DNA of 64,000 nucleotides from the NCBI GenBank assembly GCA_963828215.1, contig CAWHFO010000047.1, positions 124,001-188,000 on the forward strand, given 5' to 3'. The position numbers and the translations under genes were made by a program. Under the pieces are notes generated by a model. The model saw nothing but the letters and a program-made list of their open reading frames with translations, did not search any database and had not been told where the DNA came from. Source of the DNA: CAVTJL01 sp963828215 (GTDB taxonomy: Bacteria > Pseudomonadota > Alphaproteobacteria > Geminicoccales > Geminicoccaceae). Of the stretch, positions 27,250 through 36,049 are shown in pieces; the first letter of the stretch is position 1, and every line of letters starts with the position of its first letter.

Positions 27250-28584
27250 ATGCGTTTCCGTCCGAGCGCCTGGATGTCCGGAGCCATGCGGCCGTCCCTG
27301 CCCCGGCTCGCGATCCCGAGCGTCGATCTGCGGGGTCCGTCGAGGGCCGGCGCATGGCCCTCGGCGCCGAGCTCGCTCCCGGAGGCGCGCGCGATCATGC
27401 AGCGCATCCTGGTCGAGAACGTGCTGCCCTTCTGGCTCGGCGGCGGACTGGACCCGGCCGGCGGCTACCGGCTGGATTGCGACGTGCACGGGCGCTGGTC
27501 GGATGGCGGCCGCAAGCGCCTGGTGCCACAAGCCCGCACGCTCTGGCTCTTCGCCCGCCTGATGGCGGGCGGCGACCGCTCCGCCGAGGTGGCAGCGCTG
27601 GCGCGGCAGGGCTTCCTCGTCCTCCTCGAGCGCTTCTGGGACCCGAAGAACGGCGGCTTCCACTGGGAGCTGGACGCCGAGGGCGGCCGGCCGACCAGGC
27701 CCGACAAGCAAGCCTACGGGCAGGCGCAGGCCCTCTACGCGCTCGGCCAGTACGCGCTCGCCACCGGCTGCCGCGAAGCGCTCGATCTCGCCCGGGCCAC
27801 CTTCGAGCTCCTGGAAGATCGATTCCACGACGCCGACCATCCCGGCTATCACGAATTTTTTCGCTCCGATTGGGCAGCTGTCCCGGCAGGGCAGGTCGAC
27901 TATCTGGGGATGCCGGCGGGGCTCAAGACGGCGAACACGCACCTGCACCTCCTGGAAGCCGTCACGGTCTATCTTCGACTGACCCGGGACCAGCGGGCCC
28001 GGCGTCGTCTGACCGAGCTGGCCGAGATCGTCGGTGGCGCGGCCCTGCACCCGACCCATCCGACCCTGCTCGATCGGCACGAGCGCGACTGGAGGCCCGA
28101 GGCCGTCGCTCGGGGCGAGGTCGCGTCCTACGGCCACGACCTCGAGGCGATCCATCTGCTCAGCGTCGCCGACACCGAGCTGGGCCTCCCGGACGGTCAT
28201 CGCCTGGACCTTTACCGGCGACTGTTCGACCATGCCGTGCGATGGGGCGAGGACGAGGTCGCGGGTGGCTTCTGGGCCGGCGGCACGCCGGGCCGCCCGG
28301 CCAGTGACCGCCGGAAGATCTGGTGGGTCCAGGCGGAAGCGATCCTCGCCATGCTCGAGCTGCACCGGCTGACCGGCGATCGGGACGTCGTCGAGGCATT
28401 CCTGCGCACGCTGGGCTGGATACGGCACGGGCAAGTGGACTGGGCCAAAGGCGAATGGCACGCCGAGGTGAGGCGCGACCGCGCCTACGGCCCGAAGGCG
28501 GGCCCCTGGAGAGGCCCCTACCACACGGGCCGCGCACTGATCGACGGCCTGGCGATCCTGGACCGGATCATCGGCGGGACGTGA
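27250..28584 (+). CDS. N-acylglucosamine 2-epimerase (AGE) family sugar epimerase/isomerase
   Basis: A 444-residue (alpha/alpha)6-barrel enzyme of the AGE/cellobiose 2-epimerase/mannose isomerase family. Family segments in order: LLPFWL-like NVLPFWLGGGLDP, FHWELDAEGGRP, KQAYGQAQALYALGQYA, KTANTHLHLLEAVT, SYGHDLEAIHLL, KIWWVQAEAILAML and GPWRGPYHTGRALIDGL; the conserved His and Arg residues are kept. The start at 27250 has GGAG 7 bases upstream; the first 45 residues are not conserved. It begins 23 bases after the flavoprotein stop, so they may be co-transcribed. Substrate (cellobiose, GlcNAc or mannose) not determinable. Confidence 0.85.
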   Translation: MRFRPSAWMSGAMRPSLPRLAIPSVDLRGPSRAGAWPSAPSSLPEARAIMQRILVENVLPFWLGGGLDPAGGYRLDCDVHGRWSDGGRKRLVPQARTLWLFARLMAGGDRSAEVAALARQGFLVLLERFWDPKNGGFHWELDAEGGRPTRPDKQAYGQAQALYALGQYALATGCREALDLARATFELLEDRFHDADHPGYHEFFRSDWAAVPAGQVDYLGMPAGLKTANTHLHLLEAVTVYLRLTRDQRARRRLTELAEIVGGAALHPTHPTLLDRHERDWRPEAVARGEVASYGHDLEAIHLLSVADTELGLPDGHRLDLYRRLFDHAVRWGEDEVAGGFWAGGTPGRPASDRRKIWWVQAEAILAMLELHRLTGDRDVVEAFLRTLGWIRHGQVDWAKGEWHAEVRRDRAYGPKAGPWRGPYHTGRALIDGLAILDRIIGGT

Positions 28585-28762
28585 GCCGAGCCCGACCCGA
28601 CAGGTTCGACCCGTCCGCTGGACCCGGATCGAGCTTCAGCGTCGTCGGGAGAGGAAGCGCCCTGGCTCCGCTTGACCGAGCAACGGCGTGGGCGCACGGT
28701 GAGCGGTCGAGCGCATCCGGGCAATGTTGGCTCGGAGCCAGCGGGACGAGAGGAGAAACGAC

Positions 28763-29032
28763 GTGCCGATGGTCGTCGCGACCCACGCCGTGGGTGATAT
28801 GGACACTTGGCTTCGGGGCGGTGACGAGCGCAAAGCGTTGTTCAAGAAATTCTGCTCGGGCTACCGGATCCTCAGGCACGTCGACGAGGATCGGGTATCT
28901 CTCGTCTGGGAAGGCGTCGACCTCGAGAAGATGCGGGCCTTGCTCGGCTCAGCCGAGGGCCAGGCGTCGAAGGCGAAGCACACCGTCATCGACCCGATCG
29001 AGCTCTATGTCGAGATCGACGGCGGGACGTGA
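28763..29032 (+). CDS. Small conserved-looking protein of unknown function
   Basis: An 89-residue protein. GAGGAG about 7 bases upstream supports the GTG at 28763 (an ATG lies 6 bases further). Composition and the alternation VVATHAVGDMDTWL, HVDEDRVSLVWEGVDLEKM and PIELYVEIDGG suggest a small alpha+beta, possibly dimeric ferredoxin-like barrel, protein. Codon usage is ordinary for the window. I do not recognise the family. Confidence 0.6.
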   Translation: MPMVVATHAVGDMDTWLRGGDERKALFKKFCSGYRILRHVDEDRVSLVWEGVDLEKMRALLGSAEGQASKAKHTVIDPIELYVEIDGGT

Positions 29033-29295
29033 TTTGCCGGCAGCCGATCGGCCCCATGGGCGCCGGGAAGTCGGGTCGGGTATCTCCCTGACCGTCCTCT
29101 CACGGATGGAGTTCGTCTGCGCTGCGACAGAAGAAGACTGCCGTCAGCCGAGTTCGGAGCAAGGGGAGTTGAAGCGCCTCCCGGGCGGCCGGCGGGACAT
29201 CACGGAGCGAGCGGGCTGACCGGCGTCGGCCGACACCGCCTCGGGCGACGCGCGGCGAGTTTTTGGCCCAAGGAGATCGGGTCCGAGAGCAGGCC

Positions 29296-29826
29296 CTAGT
29301 CTATCCGCACGGACGCCGGCTTGAACTTCACGCCCGAAACCGTGTTCGCGTCCGGCACCGGGCGGGCGACGCGGCCCTTGAGCCAGCAGCGGCCGGTCGG
29401 CCCCTGCACGCCCGGACGCACATAGGTCCAGGACGAGCACATGCCCTCCTGGCCACACGTGGCCTCGCAGCTTGCCCAGCTGTTCGTATTGAAGTTCCTG
29501 TAGTCGGACCCCGGGCGGTTGATCTTGCCCTCTGCCTTCAGATCGCCTTTCGCGATGAACTCGCGTGGCGCCGAATCGCAGCATGGATCCTTGACGATGG
29601 GCGGCAGGGACGACTTCAGCCAACAGTGCCCGCTCGGGCCTTGGATCCCCGGCTTGACCCACGTATAGGCTTGGCACTGGGACTCCCCGCCGCAGGTCGT
29701 CCTGCACACGAATGCGGAGGGCGCGTCGAAGTTGGCATAGTCTCTCCCCGGCAGATTTGTTCCATCGACTGCGAGGGCCGGCCAAGAAGCCACCGTCAGC
29801 GCAATCGCGATGAAGTGAGCGCGCAT
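29296..29826 (-). CDS. Exported protein with two PAN/Apple-type domains
   Basis: A 176-residue protein with a cleavable signal peptide (FIAIALTVASWPALA). Two tandem PAN/Apple-like modules follow, residues 22-90 and 97-165. Each has the pattern of an opening NLPGRDYANF or NRPGSDYRNF, then CxxxC (VCRTTC, SCEATC), a CQAYTWVKPG or CSSWTYVRPG core, and GHCWLK or GRCWLK. PAN modules bind proteins or carbohydrates outside the cell. Lower GC than neighbours. No operon partner. Confidence 0.78.
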   Translation of the reverse strand: MRAHFIAIALTVASWPALAVDGTNLPGRDYANFDAPSAFVCRTTCGGESQCQAYTWVKPGIQGPSGHCWLKSSLPPIVKDPCCDSAPREFIAKGDLKAEGKINRPGSDYRNFNTNSWASCEATCGQEGMCSSWTYVRPGVQGPTGRCWLKGRVARPVPDANTVSGVKFKPASVRID

Positions 29827-30149
29827 CGCACATCTCCTGGCGAAGGTCGACCGGCTACTCTCGTCTTGAAGGGGCAGGCTCGGCTATGACAAACAGCACA
29901 CGGGGCCGCCAAGTGGCGTCTGCGCGCCCGGGCGCCGAGTTGGGCCGCATGGCCGCCACTGTGACGAGGAAGAGGCCGAAAGCCTGAGATCGGCGGAGAA
30001 GGCCGCTCGCCGATCCGGCTCGTTCGGAGTGTGGTCGAGCCCGGACCCTCGGCCGAAGCGGCCCTTCACCCCGCTCCCGCCCGCTTGCGTCGCCCCCCGC
30101 ATTGACCTACCACCGGCTGCCGCGGCCGGGCTTCGGGGAGGGGCGCTTC
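29827..30149. other. Intergenic stretch before maeB
   Basis: 323 bases between divergent genes. Nothing convincing is coded. It should contain the promoters of the PAN-domain gene and of maeB; no clear boxes seen. Confidence 0.4.
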
Positions 30150-32453
30150 ATGGCGGATCGACGGGACGAGGAGGCGCTCGACTATCATCGGCTGCCGACC
30201 CCGGGAAAGCTCGCGGTGGTGGCCACCAAGCCGCTCGCCACCCAGCGCGACCTCTCGCTCGCCTACTCGCCGGGCGTGGCCCTGGCCTGCCTGGAGATCG
30301 TCCGGGACCCCGTCACCGCGGCCGAGCTGACCTCGCGCGGCAATCTCGTGGCGGTCGTCACCAACGGCACGGCCGTGCTGGGCCTGGGCGCCATCGGCCC
30401 GCTCGCCGGCAAGCCCGTGATGGAGGGCAAGGCCGTCCTCTTCAAGAAGTTCGCCGGCATCGACGCCTTCGACATCGAGATCGCCGAGACCGATCCCAAG
30501 AAGCTGGTGGAGATCGTGGCGGCGCTCGAGCCCACCTTCGGCGCCATCAACCTCGAGGACATCAAGGCGCCCGAATGCTTCGAGGTCGAGGCGCGCCTCA
30601 GGGAGCGGATGCGCATCCCCGTCTTTCACGACGACCAGCACGGCACCGCCATCATCGTGGCGGCGGCGATCAGGAACGGCCTCGTCGTCACCGGCAAGCG
30701 CCTCGAGGATGCGCGGATCGCCGTCTGCGGCGCCGGGGCCGCGGCACTCGCCTGCCTCGACCTGCTGGTGGCGCTGGGCGCCCAAAAGGAAAAAATCCTC
30801 GTCACGGACGTCGAGGGCGTCGTCTATGCCGGCCGCACCACGCTCATGGACCCGCACAAGGCCCGCTACGCCCGGGAGACCCAGGCCCGGACCCTGGCGG
30901 ACGCGGTCGAGGGCGCCGACATCTTCCTCGGCCTCTCGGCCCCGAACGTGCTGACCGCCGAGATGGCGGCCACCCTGGCCGACCGGCCCCTCATCCTGGC
31001 GCTGGCCAACCCGACGCCCGAGATCGACCCCGAGGTCGCCCGGTCGGTCAAGCCGGACGCCGTCATCGCCACGGGCCGCAGCGATTTTCCCAACCAGGTC
31101 AACAACGTCCTCTGCTTTCCTTTCATCTTTCGCGGCGCCCTCGACGTCGGCGCCACCACCATCAACGAGGCCATGAAGGTGGCCTGCGTCGAGGCCATCG
31201 CCGGCCTCGCCCGGGCCACCACGCCCGAGGGGGTGAGCGCCGTCTACGGCGTCGAGCAGCTCGTCTTCGGGCCCGACTACATCATCCCCAAGCCGTTCGA
31301 TCCGAGGCTGATCGTCGAGGTGCCGCTGGCGGTGGCGAGGGCCGCCATGGAGAGCGGCGTCGCCACCCGGCCGATCGCCGATCTCCACGCCTACCGCCAG
31401 AGCCTCACCCAGCGGGCCTACCGTTCGGGCCTGATGATGCGCCCGCTCTTCGACCTCGCCCGCAGCGACCCGCAGCGGCTCGTCTACACGGACGGCGAGG
31501 AGGAGCGCGTGCTGCGGGCGGCGCAGACGGTCGTCGACGAGGGCCTCGCCCGGCCGATCCTGATCGGCCGGCCCGACGTCGTCGAGACGCGGATCGAGCG
31601 GCTCGGTCTCCGCCTCCGGGCCGGCCGCGACTTCGAGCTCTGCAACCCGGACAGCGACCCCCGCTACAACGACTATGTGGCGCTCTATCTGGAACGCATG
31701 GGCCGGCGCGGGATCACGCCGCAGCACGCCCGCGAGGTCGTCCGCACCCGGCGCACCGTGATCGGCGCCATCATGCTCCGGCGCGGCGAGGCCGACGCCA
31801 TGCTGGCCGGCCCGGTCGGCTCGTTCGACAGCCACCTCCGCCACATCTGCGGCTTCATCGGCCTCATGCCGGGCGTCGAGCAGGCCTCGACCGTCCATGC
31901 GCTGGTGCTCGACCAGGGGGCCCTCTTCATCGCCGACACCCACGTGGCCTACGATCCGCCGGCCGCCTGCATCGCCGAGACGACGCTCCGGGCGAGCGAG
32001 GTCGTGCGCCGTTTCGGCATCGAGCCCAAGGTGGCCCTCCTCTCCCACAGCAATTTCGGCAGCGCCGACACGGCGTCGGCCCGGAAGATGCGGGAGGCCC
32101 TCGGGATCGTGGTCGAGCAGGCGCCGGACCTCGAGGTCGACGGCGAGATGCACGCCGACGCCGCCCTCTCGGAGGTGGTCCGCGGCCGGCGCCTCCCGGC
32201 CTCCCGGCTGACCGGCCGCGCCAACCTGCTGGTCATGCCGAGCCTGGACGCCGCCAACATCGCGTACAACCTCCTGACGGCCGTCACCGGGGTCATCTCG
32301 ATCGGGCCCATCCTCGTCGGGCCGGCCCTGCCGGCGCACATCGTCACCGGCTCGGTCACGGCCCGCGGCATCGTCAACATGAGCGCCGTCGCCTGTGGCG
32401 ACGCGATCGCCCGCGCCGGGCAGGCACAGGCCCCGGGCACGCCGGGGGCATGA
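30150..32453 (+). CDS. maeB: NADP-dependent malic enzyme with phosphotransacetylase-like C-terminus
   Basis: A 767-residue MaeB-type malic enzyme that converts malate to pyruvate with NADP. N-terminal malic domain begins YHRLPTPGKLAVVATKPL and includes LAYSPGVA and the metal-binding FHDDQHGTAIIV; the NAD(P)-binding part has AVCGAGAAALACLDLLV. From about residue 430 a phosphotransacetylase-like domain follows (PILIGRPDVVETRIERLGL, LLSHSNFGSADT), regulatory in this family. The ATG at 30150 is preceded by GGGGAGGGG. The stop overlaps the mgtE start in ATGA. Confidence 0.93.
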   Translation: MADRRDEEALDYHRLPTPGKLAVVATKPLATQRDLSLAYSPGVALACLEIVRDPVTAAELTSRGNLVAVVTNGTAVLGLGAIGPLAGKPVMEGKAVLFKKFAGIDAFDIEIAETDPKKLVEIVAALEPTFGAINLEDIKAPECFEVEARLRERMRIPVFHDDQHGTAIIVAAAIRNGLVVTGKRLEDARIAVCGAGAAALACLDLLVALGAQKEKILVTDVEGVVYAGRTTLMDPHKARYARETQARTLADAVEGADIFLGLSAPNVLTAEMAATLADRPLILALANPTPEIDPEVARSVKPDAVIATGRSDFPNQVNNVLCFPFIFRGALDVGATTINEAMKVACVEAIAGLARATTPEGVSAVYGVEQLVFGPDYIIPKPFDPRLIVEVPLAVARAAMESGVATRPIADLHAYRQSLTQRAYRSGLMMRPLFDLARSDPQRLVYTDGEEERVLRAAQTVVDEGLARPILIGRPDVVETRIERLGLRLRAGRDFELCNPDSDPRYNDYVALYLERMGRRGITPQHAREVVRTRRTVIGAIMLRRGEADAMLAGPVGSFDSHLRHICGFIGLMPGVEQASTVHALVLDQGALFIADTHVAYDPPAACIAETTLRASEVVRRFGIEPKVALLSHSNFGSADTASARKMREALGIVVEQAPDLEVDGEMHADAALSEVVRGRRLPASRLTGRANLLVMPSLDAANIAYNLLTAVTGVISIGPILVGPALPAHIVTGSVTARGIVNMSAVACGDAIARAGQAQAPGTPGA

Positions 32454-33826
32454 CCGGAGCGGAGTCGGACGGCACCGAGCAGGGGCCGCTCGAGCTCGGC
32501 GACGAGCTGATCCGCGCCGTCCGCGACGCCCTGGACGCCGGCGAGAGCGAGCGTGCGGCGGCGCTGGCCCTGTCCCTGCACGTGGCCGACCTCGCCGACC
32601 TCCTGGAGCAGCTCCAGCCCGACCGGCGCGCCACCCTGGTCCGTGCGATCGGCCCGCGGCTCGATCCCGACACCTTCGTCCACCTGGCCGAGGAGGTCCG
32701 GGACGAGCTGCTCGAGGCGCTGGACGCGCGCAGCATCGCCCGGGTGGCGGCCGAGCTCGAGACCGACGACGCGGTCGCCCTGCTGAGCGACCTCGAGCCG
32801 GCCGAGCAGATGGCGATCCTGTCCCGCCTGCCGGCCGCGGACCGGACCGCCATCCAGGAGGGTCTGGCCTTCCCGGAGGAGAGCGCCGGCCGCCTGATGC
32901 GGCGGGAGGTGGTGGCCGTGCCCGACTACTGGGCGGTCGGCCAGGCCATCGACTATCTCAGGAGCGCGGTCGAGCTGCCGGAGACCTTCTACGACATCAT
33001 CCTGGTCGACCCGCGCTACCGCCCGGTCGGCGCCGTGCCGCTCAGCCGCATGCTGCGCAGCCCGCGACCGCGGCTCCTGAAGGAGCTCGAGCAGCACGAG
33101 CTCAGGCTGATCGAGCCCACGACGGACCAGGAGCAGGTGGCCTTTCTCTTTCGCCAGTACGGGCTGGTCTCGGCCCCGGTGGTCGGCGCCGACGGCCGCC
33201 TGCTGGGCGTCATCACGGTCGACGACGTGGTCGACGTCATCGAGGAGGAGGCCGAGGAGGACATCCTGCGGCTGGGCGGCGTCTCGGGCACCGGCATCTT
33301 CGCCCCGCCCTGGCGCACCAGCCTCGACCGCCTGCCCTGGCTCGTCGTCAATCTCGGCACCGCCATCCTGGCCTCCGCGGTCATCGCCCAGTTCCAGGGC
33401 GCCATCGCCCGCCTCGTCGCCCTGGCCGTGCTGATGCCGATCGTCCCCTCGATGGGCGGCAATGCCGGGACGCAGACGCTCACCGTCGCGGTCCGGGCGC
33501 TCGCCGTGAAGGAGCTGACCCCGAGCAACGCCGCCCGCATCTTCCTGAAGGAGCTGCTGGTCGGAGCCGCCAACGGCATCGTCTTCCTCGTGGTCGGCGC
33601 CGTCCTCGTCCTGGTCTGGTTCCACGATCCCCGGCTGGCCCTGGTCTTCGGCCTCGCCATGGTCTGCAACCTCGTCGCCGCCGGGATCGCCGGCGTCGGC
33701 ATCCCCCTCGTCCTGGATCGTCTGGGCTTCGATCCGGCCATCGCCTCCAGCGTCTTCGTGACGACGGTCACGGACATCGTCGGCTTCTTCGCCTTCCTCG
33801 CCCTCGCCGTCGTTTTTCTCCTGTAG
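32450..33826 (+). CDS. mgtE: Magnesium transporter MgtE
   Basis: A 458-residue Mg2+ channel/transporter. A cytosolic MgtE N domain (DLADLLEQLQPDRRATLVRA) comes first, then two CBS domains (residues 140-260, ending LGVITVDDVVDVIEEEAEED), then five membrane helices with the pore signature VPSMGGNAGTQTLTVAVRAL. Its ATG overlaps the maeB stop (ATGA), so translation is coupled. Its own stop sits within a hairpin. Confidence 0.93.
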   Translation: MTGAESDGTEQGPLELGDELIRAVRDALDAGESERAAALALSLHVADLADLLEQLQPDRRATLVRAIGPRLDPDTFVHLAEEVRDELLEALDARSIARVAAELETDDAVALLSDLEPAEQMAILSRLPAADRTAIQEGLAFPEESAGRLMRREVVAVPDYWAVGQAIDYLRSAVELPETFYDIILVDPRYRPVGAVPLSRMLRSPRPRLLKELEQHELRLIEPTTDQEQVAFLFRQYGLVSAPVVGADGRLLGVITVDDVVDVIEEEAEEDILRLGGVSGTGIFAPPWRTSLDRLPWLVVNLGTAILASAVIAQFQGAIARLVALAVLMPIVPSMGGNAGTQTLTVAVRALAVKELTPSNAARIFLKELLVGAANGIVFLVVGAVLVLVWFHDPRLALVFGLAMVCNLVAAGIAGVGIPLVLDRLGFDPAIASSVFVTTVTDIVGFFAFLALAVVFLL

Positions 33827-33850
33827 CCAGGGGCAGCGGTGCCCCTGGCT
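33825..33850 (+). terminator. Hairpin overlapping the mgtE stop codon
   Basis: A perfect 11-base inverted repeat, AGCCAGGGGCA and TGCCCCTGGCT, with loop GCGG. It starts within the TAG stop of mgtE and ends one base before the IS1380 fossil. No T run follows, so factor-independent termination is uncertain. Confidence 0.5.
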
Positions 33851-33852
33851 CG

Positions 33853-34204
33853 ACGTGCAACGGCCGGGGCACAGCGGAGCAGTGGATCCGTGACGGCAAA
33901 CACGCGCGGCGTTGGACGCGGGTGTCCTGCCGCTCCTTCCACGGCCATGCGATCCGGCTGCCGCTGCTCGCGCTCGCCTGCAACCTGGCCGGCCTCCTGC
34001 GCGGCCTCGCGCTGCCTGACGAGGTGGCGCGCCGGTCGCTGACCACGCTGCGCGAGAAGCCCGTGAAGATCGGCGCCCCGGATCGTCAGGCGCGGGCGCT
34101 GTCTCGTGTCCCAGCAGGCCGAGGTTGCCGTGCCACGGGCGCTGCTCGCCGCGATTCCGAGCCGGATAGGCCGGCTGCGGGGGCCGCCCACGGGAGTGGC
34201 CTGA
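33853..34204 (+). pseudogene. IS1380-family transposase, C-terminal fossil
   Basis: About 115 codons matching the end of an IS1380-type transposase, including NGRGTAEQWIRDGKHARRWT, LACNLAGLLRGLALPDEVA and SLTTLREKPVKIGA. It aligns with the end of the second copy at 61.2-61.9 kb. After the codons for KIGA the frame shifts; the usual EVAVPRALLA ending continues to a stop at 34202-34204. The N-terminal two thirds and the element's ends are missing. Confidence 0.8.
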
Positions 34205-34270
34205 CAGGAGCGAGCCGCGGGGCGACCGGAGCCGAGGGGAGAGCCATGCGCCGGAGATCGGGGGCAGACC

Positions 34271-34286
34271 TGTGATGAATATCACA
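34271..34286. promoter_or_regulatory. CRP-like palindrome TGTGA-N6-TCACA
   Basis: TGTGATGAATATCACA is a perfect match to the CRP consensus half-sites with six bases between. It lies in an unusually AT-rich stretch (34270-34330) about 190 bases upstream of the molybdopterin oxidoreductase gene. Binding by a CRP/FNR-family protein is inferred from sequence alone. Confidence 0.5.
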
Positions 34287-34476
34287 GCGTCATACTTAAG
34301 CGCATGCTATTCTAAAAATACTGAGTGACAGACAGCGACGGGTGGGGCCGCCGATAGTGTCGCAATAAGCTGAGCCCTCCGGCTGGAGGCCGCTTGGCCC
34401 AGTGCGCGGATCCCCCGGCGACAGACATAACTTTAATACACTGTCACTGTAACCTGCACGGGAGGAGGACGCATCA

Positions 34477-35646
34477 ATGGAATACCTGCAACGTCGAGAC
34501 GTCTTGTTGGGCAGCGGTGCCGCCGCAGGCATCATGCTGCTGGACAGCCATAAGTTCGCTTTGGCTGCGCAGGCAGAGGGCCAACTCATCCCTTGGTCCG
34601 ACCAGCCTGCGGCCATACCGCCGCCGGCGCAGGGAGTGATCAAGAACCTCACTCCATGGGGGGACCTCGATACCTGGATCACGCCCAACGACAAGTTCTT
34701 CAGTATTGGCCACTACGAGTGGCCGGAGCTCGACCCTGCCAAATGGCGGCTCGATGTCATGGGGCAGGTCGGCACGCCACTCAGCCTCGGGCTCGACGAC
34801 CTGAAGGCCAGACCGCGCCAGGCGGTGACCTTCACCATCGAATGCTCGGGAAGCAACGGACTTCCGTTTTTCACGAGCGGCATCGGCAACGCCGAATGGG
34901 CGGGCACCTCGCTGGCCGACCTTCTCAAGGCGGCACAGATCAAGGATGGTGCTCTCGAGGTCGTGTTCTTCGGCGCCGACCAGGGGAAGGAGGTGCTGCG
35001 TGCGGGCACGCCGCTCGAGCTCCAGTTCACCGGGCATTTCGCGCGCAGCATGTCGATCGCGGACGCGATGAGCCCCGAAAACATCCTCTGCTACGAGATG
35101 AACGGCCAGGCGCTGCCGGCGGCCCATGGCGCGCCGGTGCGTCTGATCGCGCCCGGCTGGTTCGGCATCGCCAACGTCAAATGGCTGCGCCGAATCGAGG
35201 TGCGCGACACGCGTTTCATGGGTCGCTTCATGGGTCGTGACTACGTCACCGTGCGCGAGGAGCAGCAGGACGGCGAGACGGTCGTGGTCGAAACCTCTGT
35301 CGGCCGCCTCTTGCTGAAGTCCGCCCCGGCTCGGGTGACACTGAGCGACGGCCACTATCGCATCGCCGGCATGGCATGGGGGCCCACACCGATCGCCGCC
35401 GTGGAAGTCAAGGTCGACGACGGCCCCTGGATGAAGGCCACACTCGCCGAAGCGGACAAATCGCCGTTCGCGTGGCGGTTCTGGCATCTCGACTGGCCTG
35501 CCACACCGGGCGAGCATACGATCACCTCCCGCGCAATCGACATCGCCGGCAACGTGCAGCCGGCAATGGATGATCCAATAATCGCCAACAAGAAGACCTA
35601 CTGGGAAAGCAACGGCCAGATTACACGACACGTCCGAATTGGCTGA
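34477..35646 (+). CDS. Tat-exported sulfite oxidase-type molybdopterin oxidoreductase
   Basis: A 389-residue periplasmic enzyme of the sulfite oxidase/SoxC family. The N-terminal Tat signal is LQRRDVLLGSGAAAGIML. Molybdopterin-binding domain: KFFSIGHYEWPELD, the molybdenum-ligand cysteine in FTIECSGSNG near residue 127, and HGAPVRLIAPGWFGIANVKW. The C-terminal Mo-cofactor dimerisation domain runs from about 260 (RIAGMAWGPTPIAAVEVKVD) to the end. A strong GGGAGGAGG precedes the ATG. Its GC is lower than that of neighbours, it follows an IS1380 fossil, and no cytochrome partner gene adjoins it; all this hints at horizontal gain. Substrate not provable. Confidence 0.85.
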   Translation: MEYLQRRDVLLGSGAAAGIMLLDSHKFALAAQAEGQLIPWSDQPAAIPPPAQGVIKNLTPWGDLDTWITPNDKFFSIGHYEWPELDPAKWRLDVMGQVGTPLSLGLDDLKARPRQAVTFTIECSGSNGLPFFTSGIGNAEWAGTSLADLLKAAQIKDGALEVVFFGADQGKEVLRAGTPLELQFTGHFARSMSIADAMSPENILCYEMNGQALPAAHGAPVRLIAPGWFGIANVKWLRRIEVRDTRFMGRFMGRDYVTVREEQQDGETVVVETSVGRLLLKSAPARVTLSDGHYRIAGMAWGPTPIAAVEVKVDDGPWMKATLAEADKSPFAWRFWHLDWPATPGEHTITSRAIDIAGNVQPAMDDPIIANKKTYWESNGQITRHVRIG

Positions 35647-36049
35647 CTAGCCGATCTTGTTCGGTCCGAGGATCGGCAGACGTGACGTAAGCCATTGTGG
35701 CGGAAAGGCCTGCTGGCGCTGCATGGTGTTCCTCATCGAGCAGCAGCCTGGACCAGCCCAGACCGCAAGACAAGGAGATTAAGAGGACACCTGATGGGTG
35801 CGGCGCAGGAGGCGGGGGATGGGGGGCAGCGTCAACGACTCTTCCGCATCAATCCCCTTCGCTTCGCCGCCGAGCCATCGTCGTCACGCTCGACGACGGG
35901 TTCGGCTGTTTCGGCCGGACCGCCGACCTCGCCGCGCGCGTGCAGGGGCTGGCGCGAGCCCGGCATCCTCCGGGTCGAAGGCGACACCTAGCCGCCTCGG
36001 CAGGACGTGACTATCCTGGCAGCGAACCCGGCCCCGCCAGGTGAGGAGC
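35647..36049. other. Intergenic stretch with a possible degraded reading frame
   Basis: 403 bases. A frame near 35853-35990 would read RINPLRFAAE, then in a shifted frame VVTLDDGFGCFGRTADLAARVQGLARA and, shifted again, GILRVEGDT with a stop at 35989-35991. This looks like the end of a real protein with small indels, but I do not recognise it. A weak inverted repeat (GCCGATC and GATCGGC, about 35650-35676) after the oxidoreductase stop may terminate that gene. Confidence 0.3.

Noticed and set aside
29884..30102. A 72-codon minus-strand frame upstream of maeB
   Set aside because: No ribosome binding site, Arg/Gly/Ser-rich, no similarity. Treated as intergenic.
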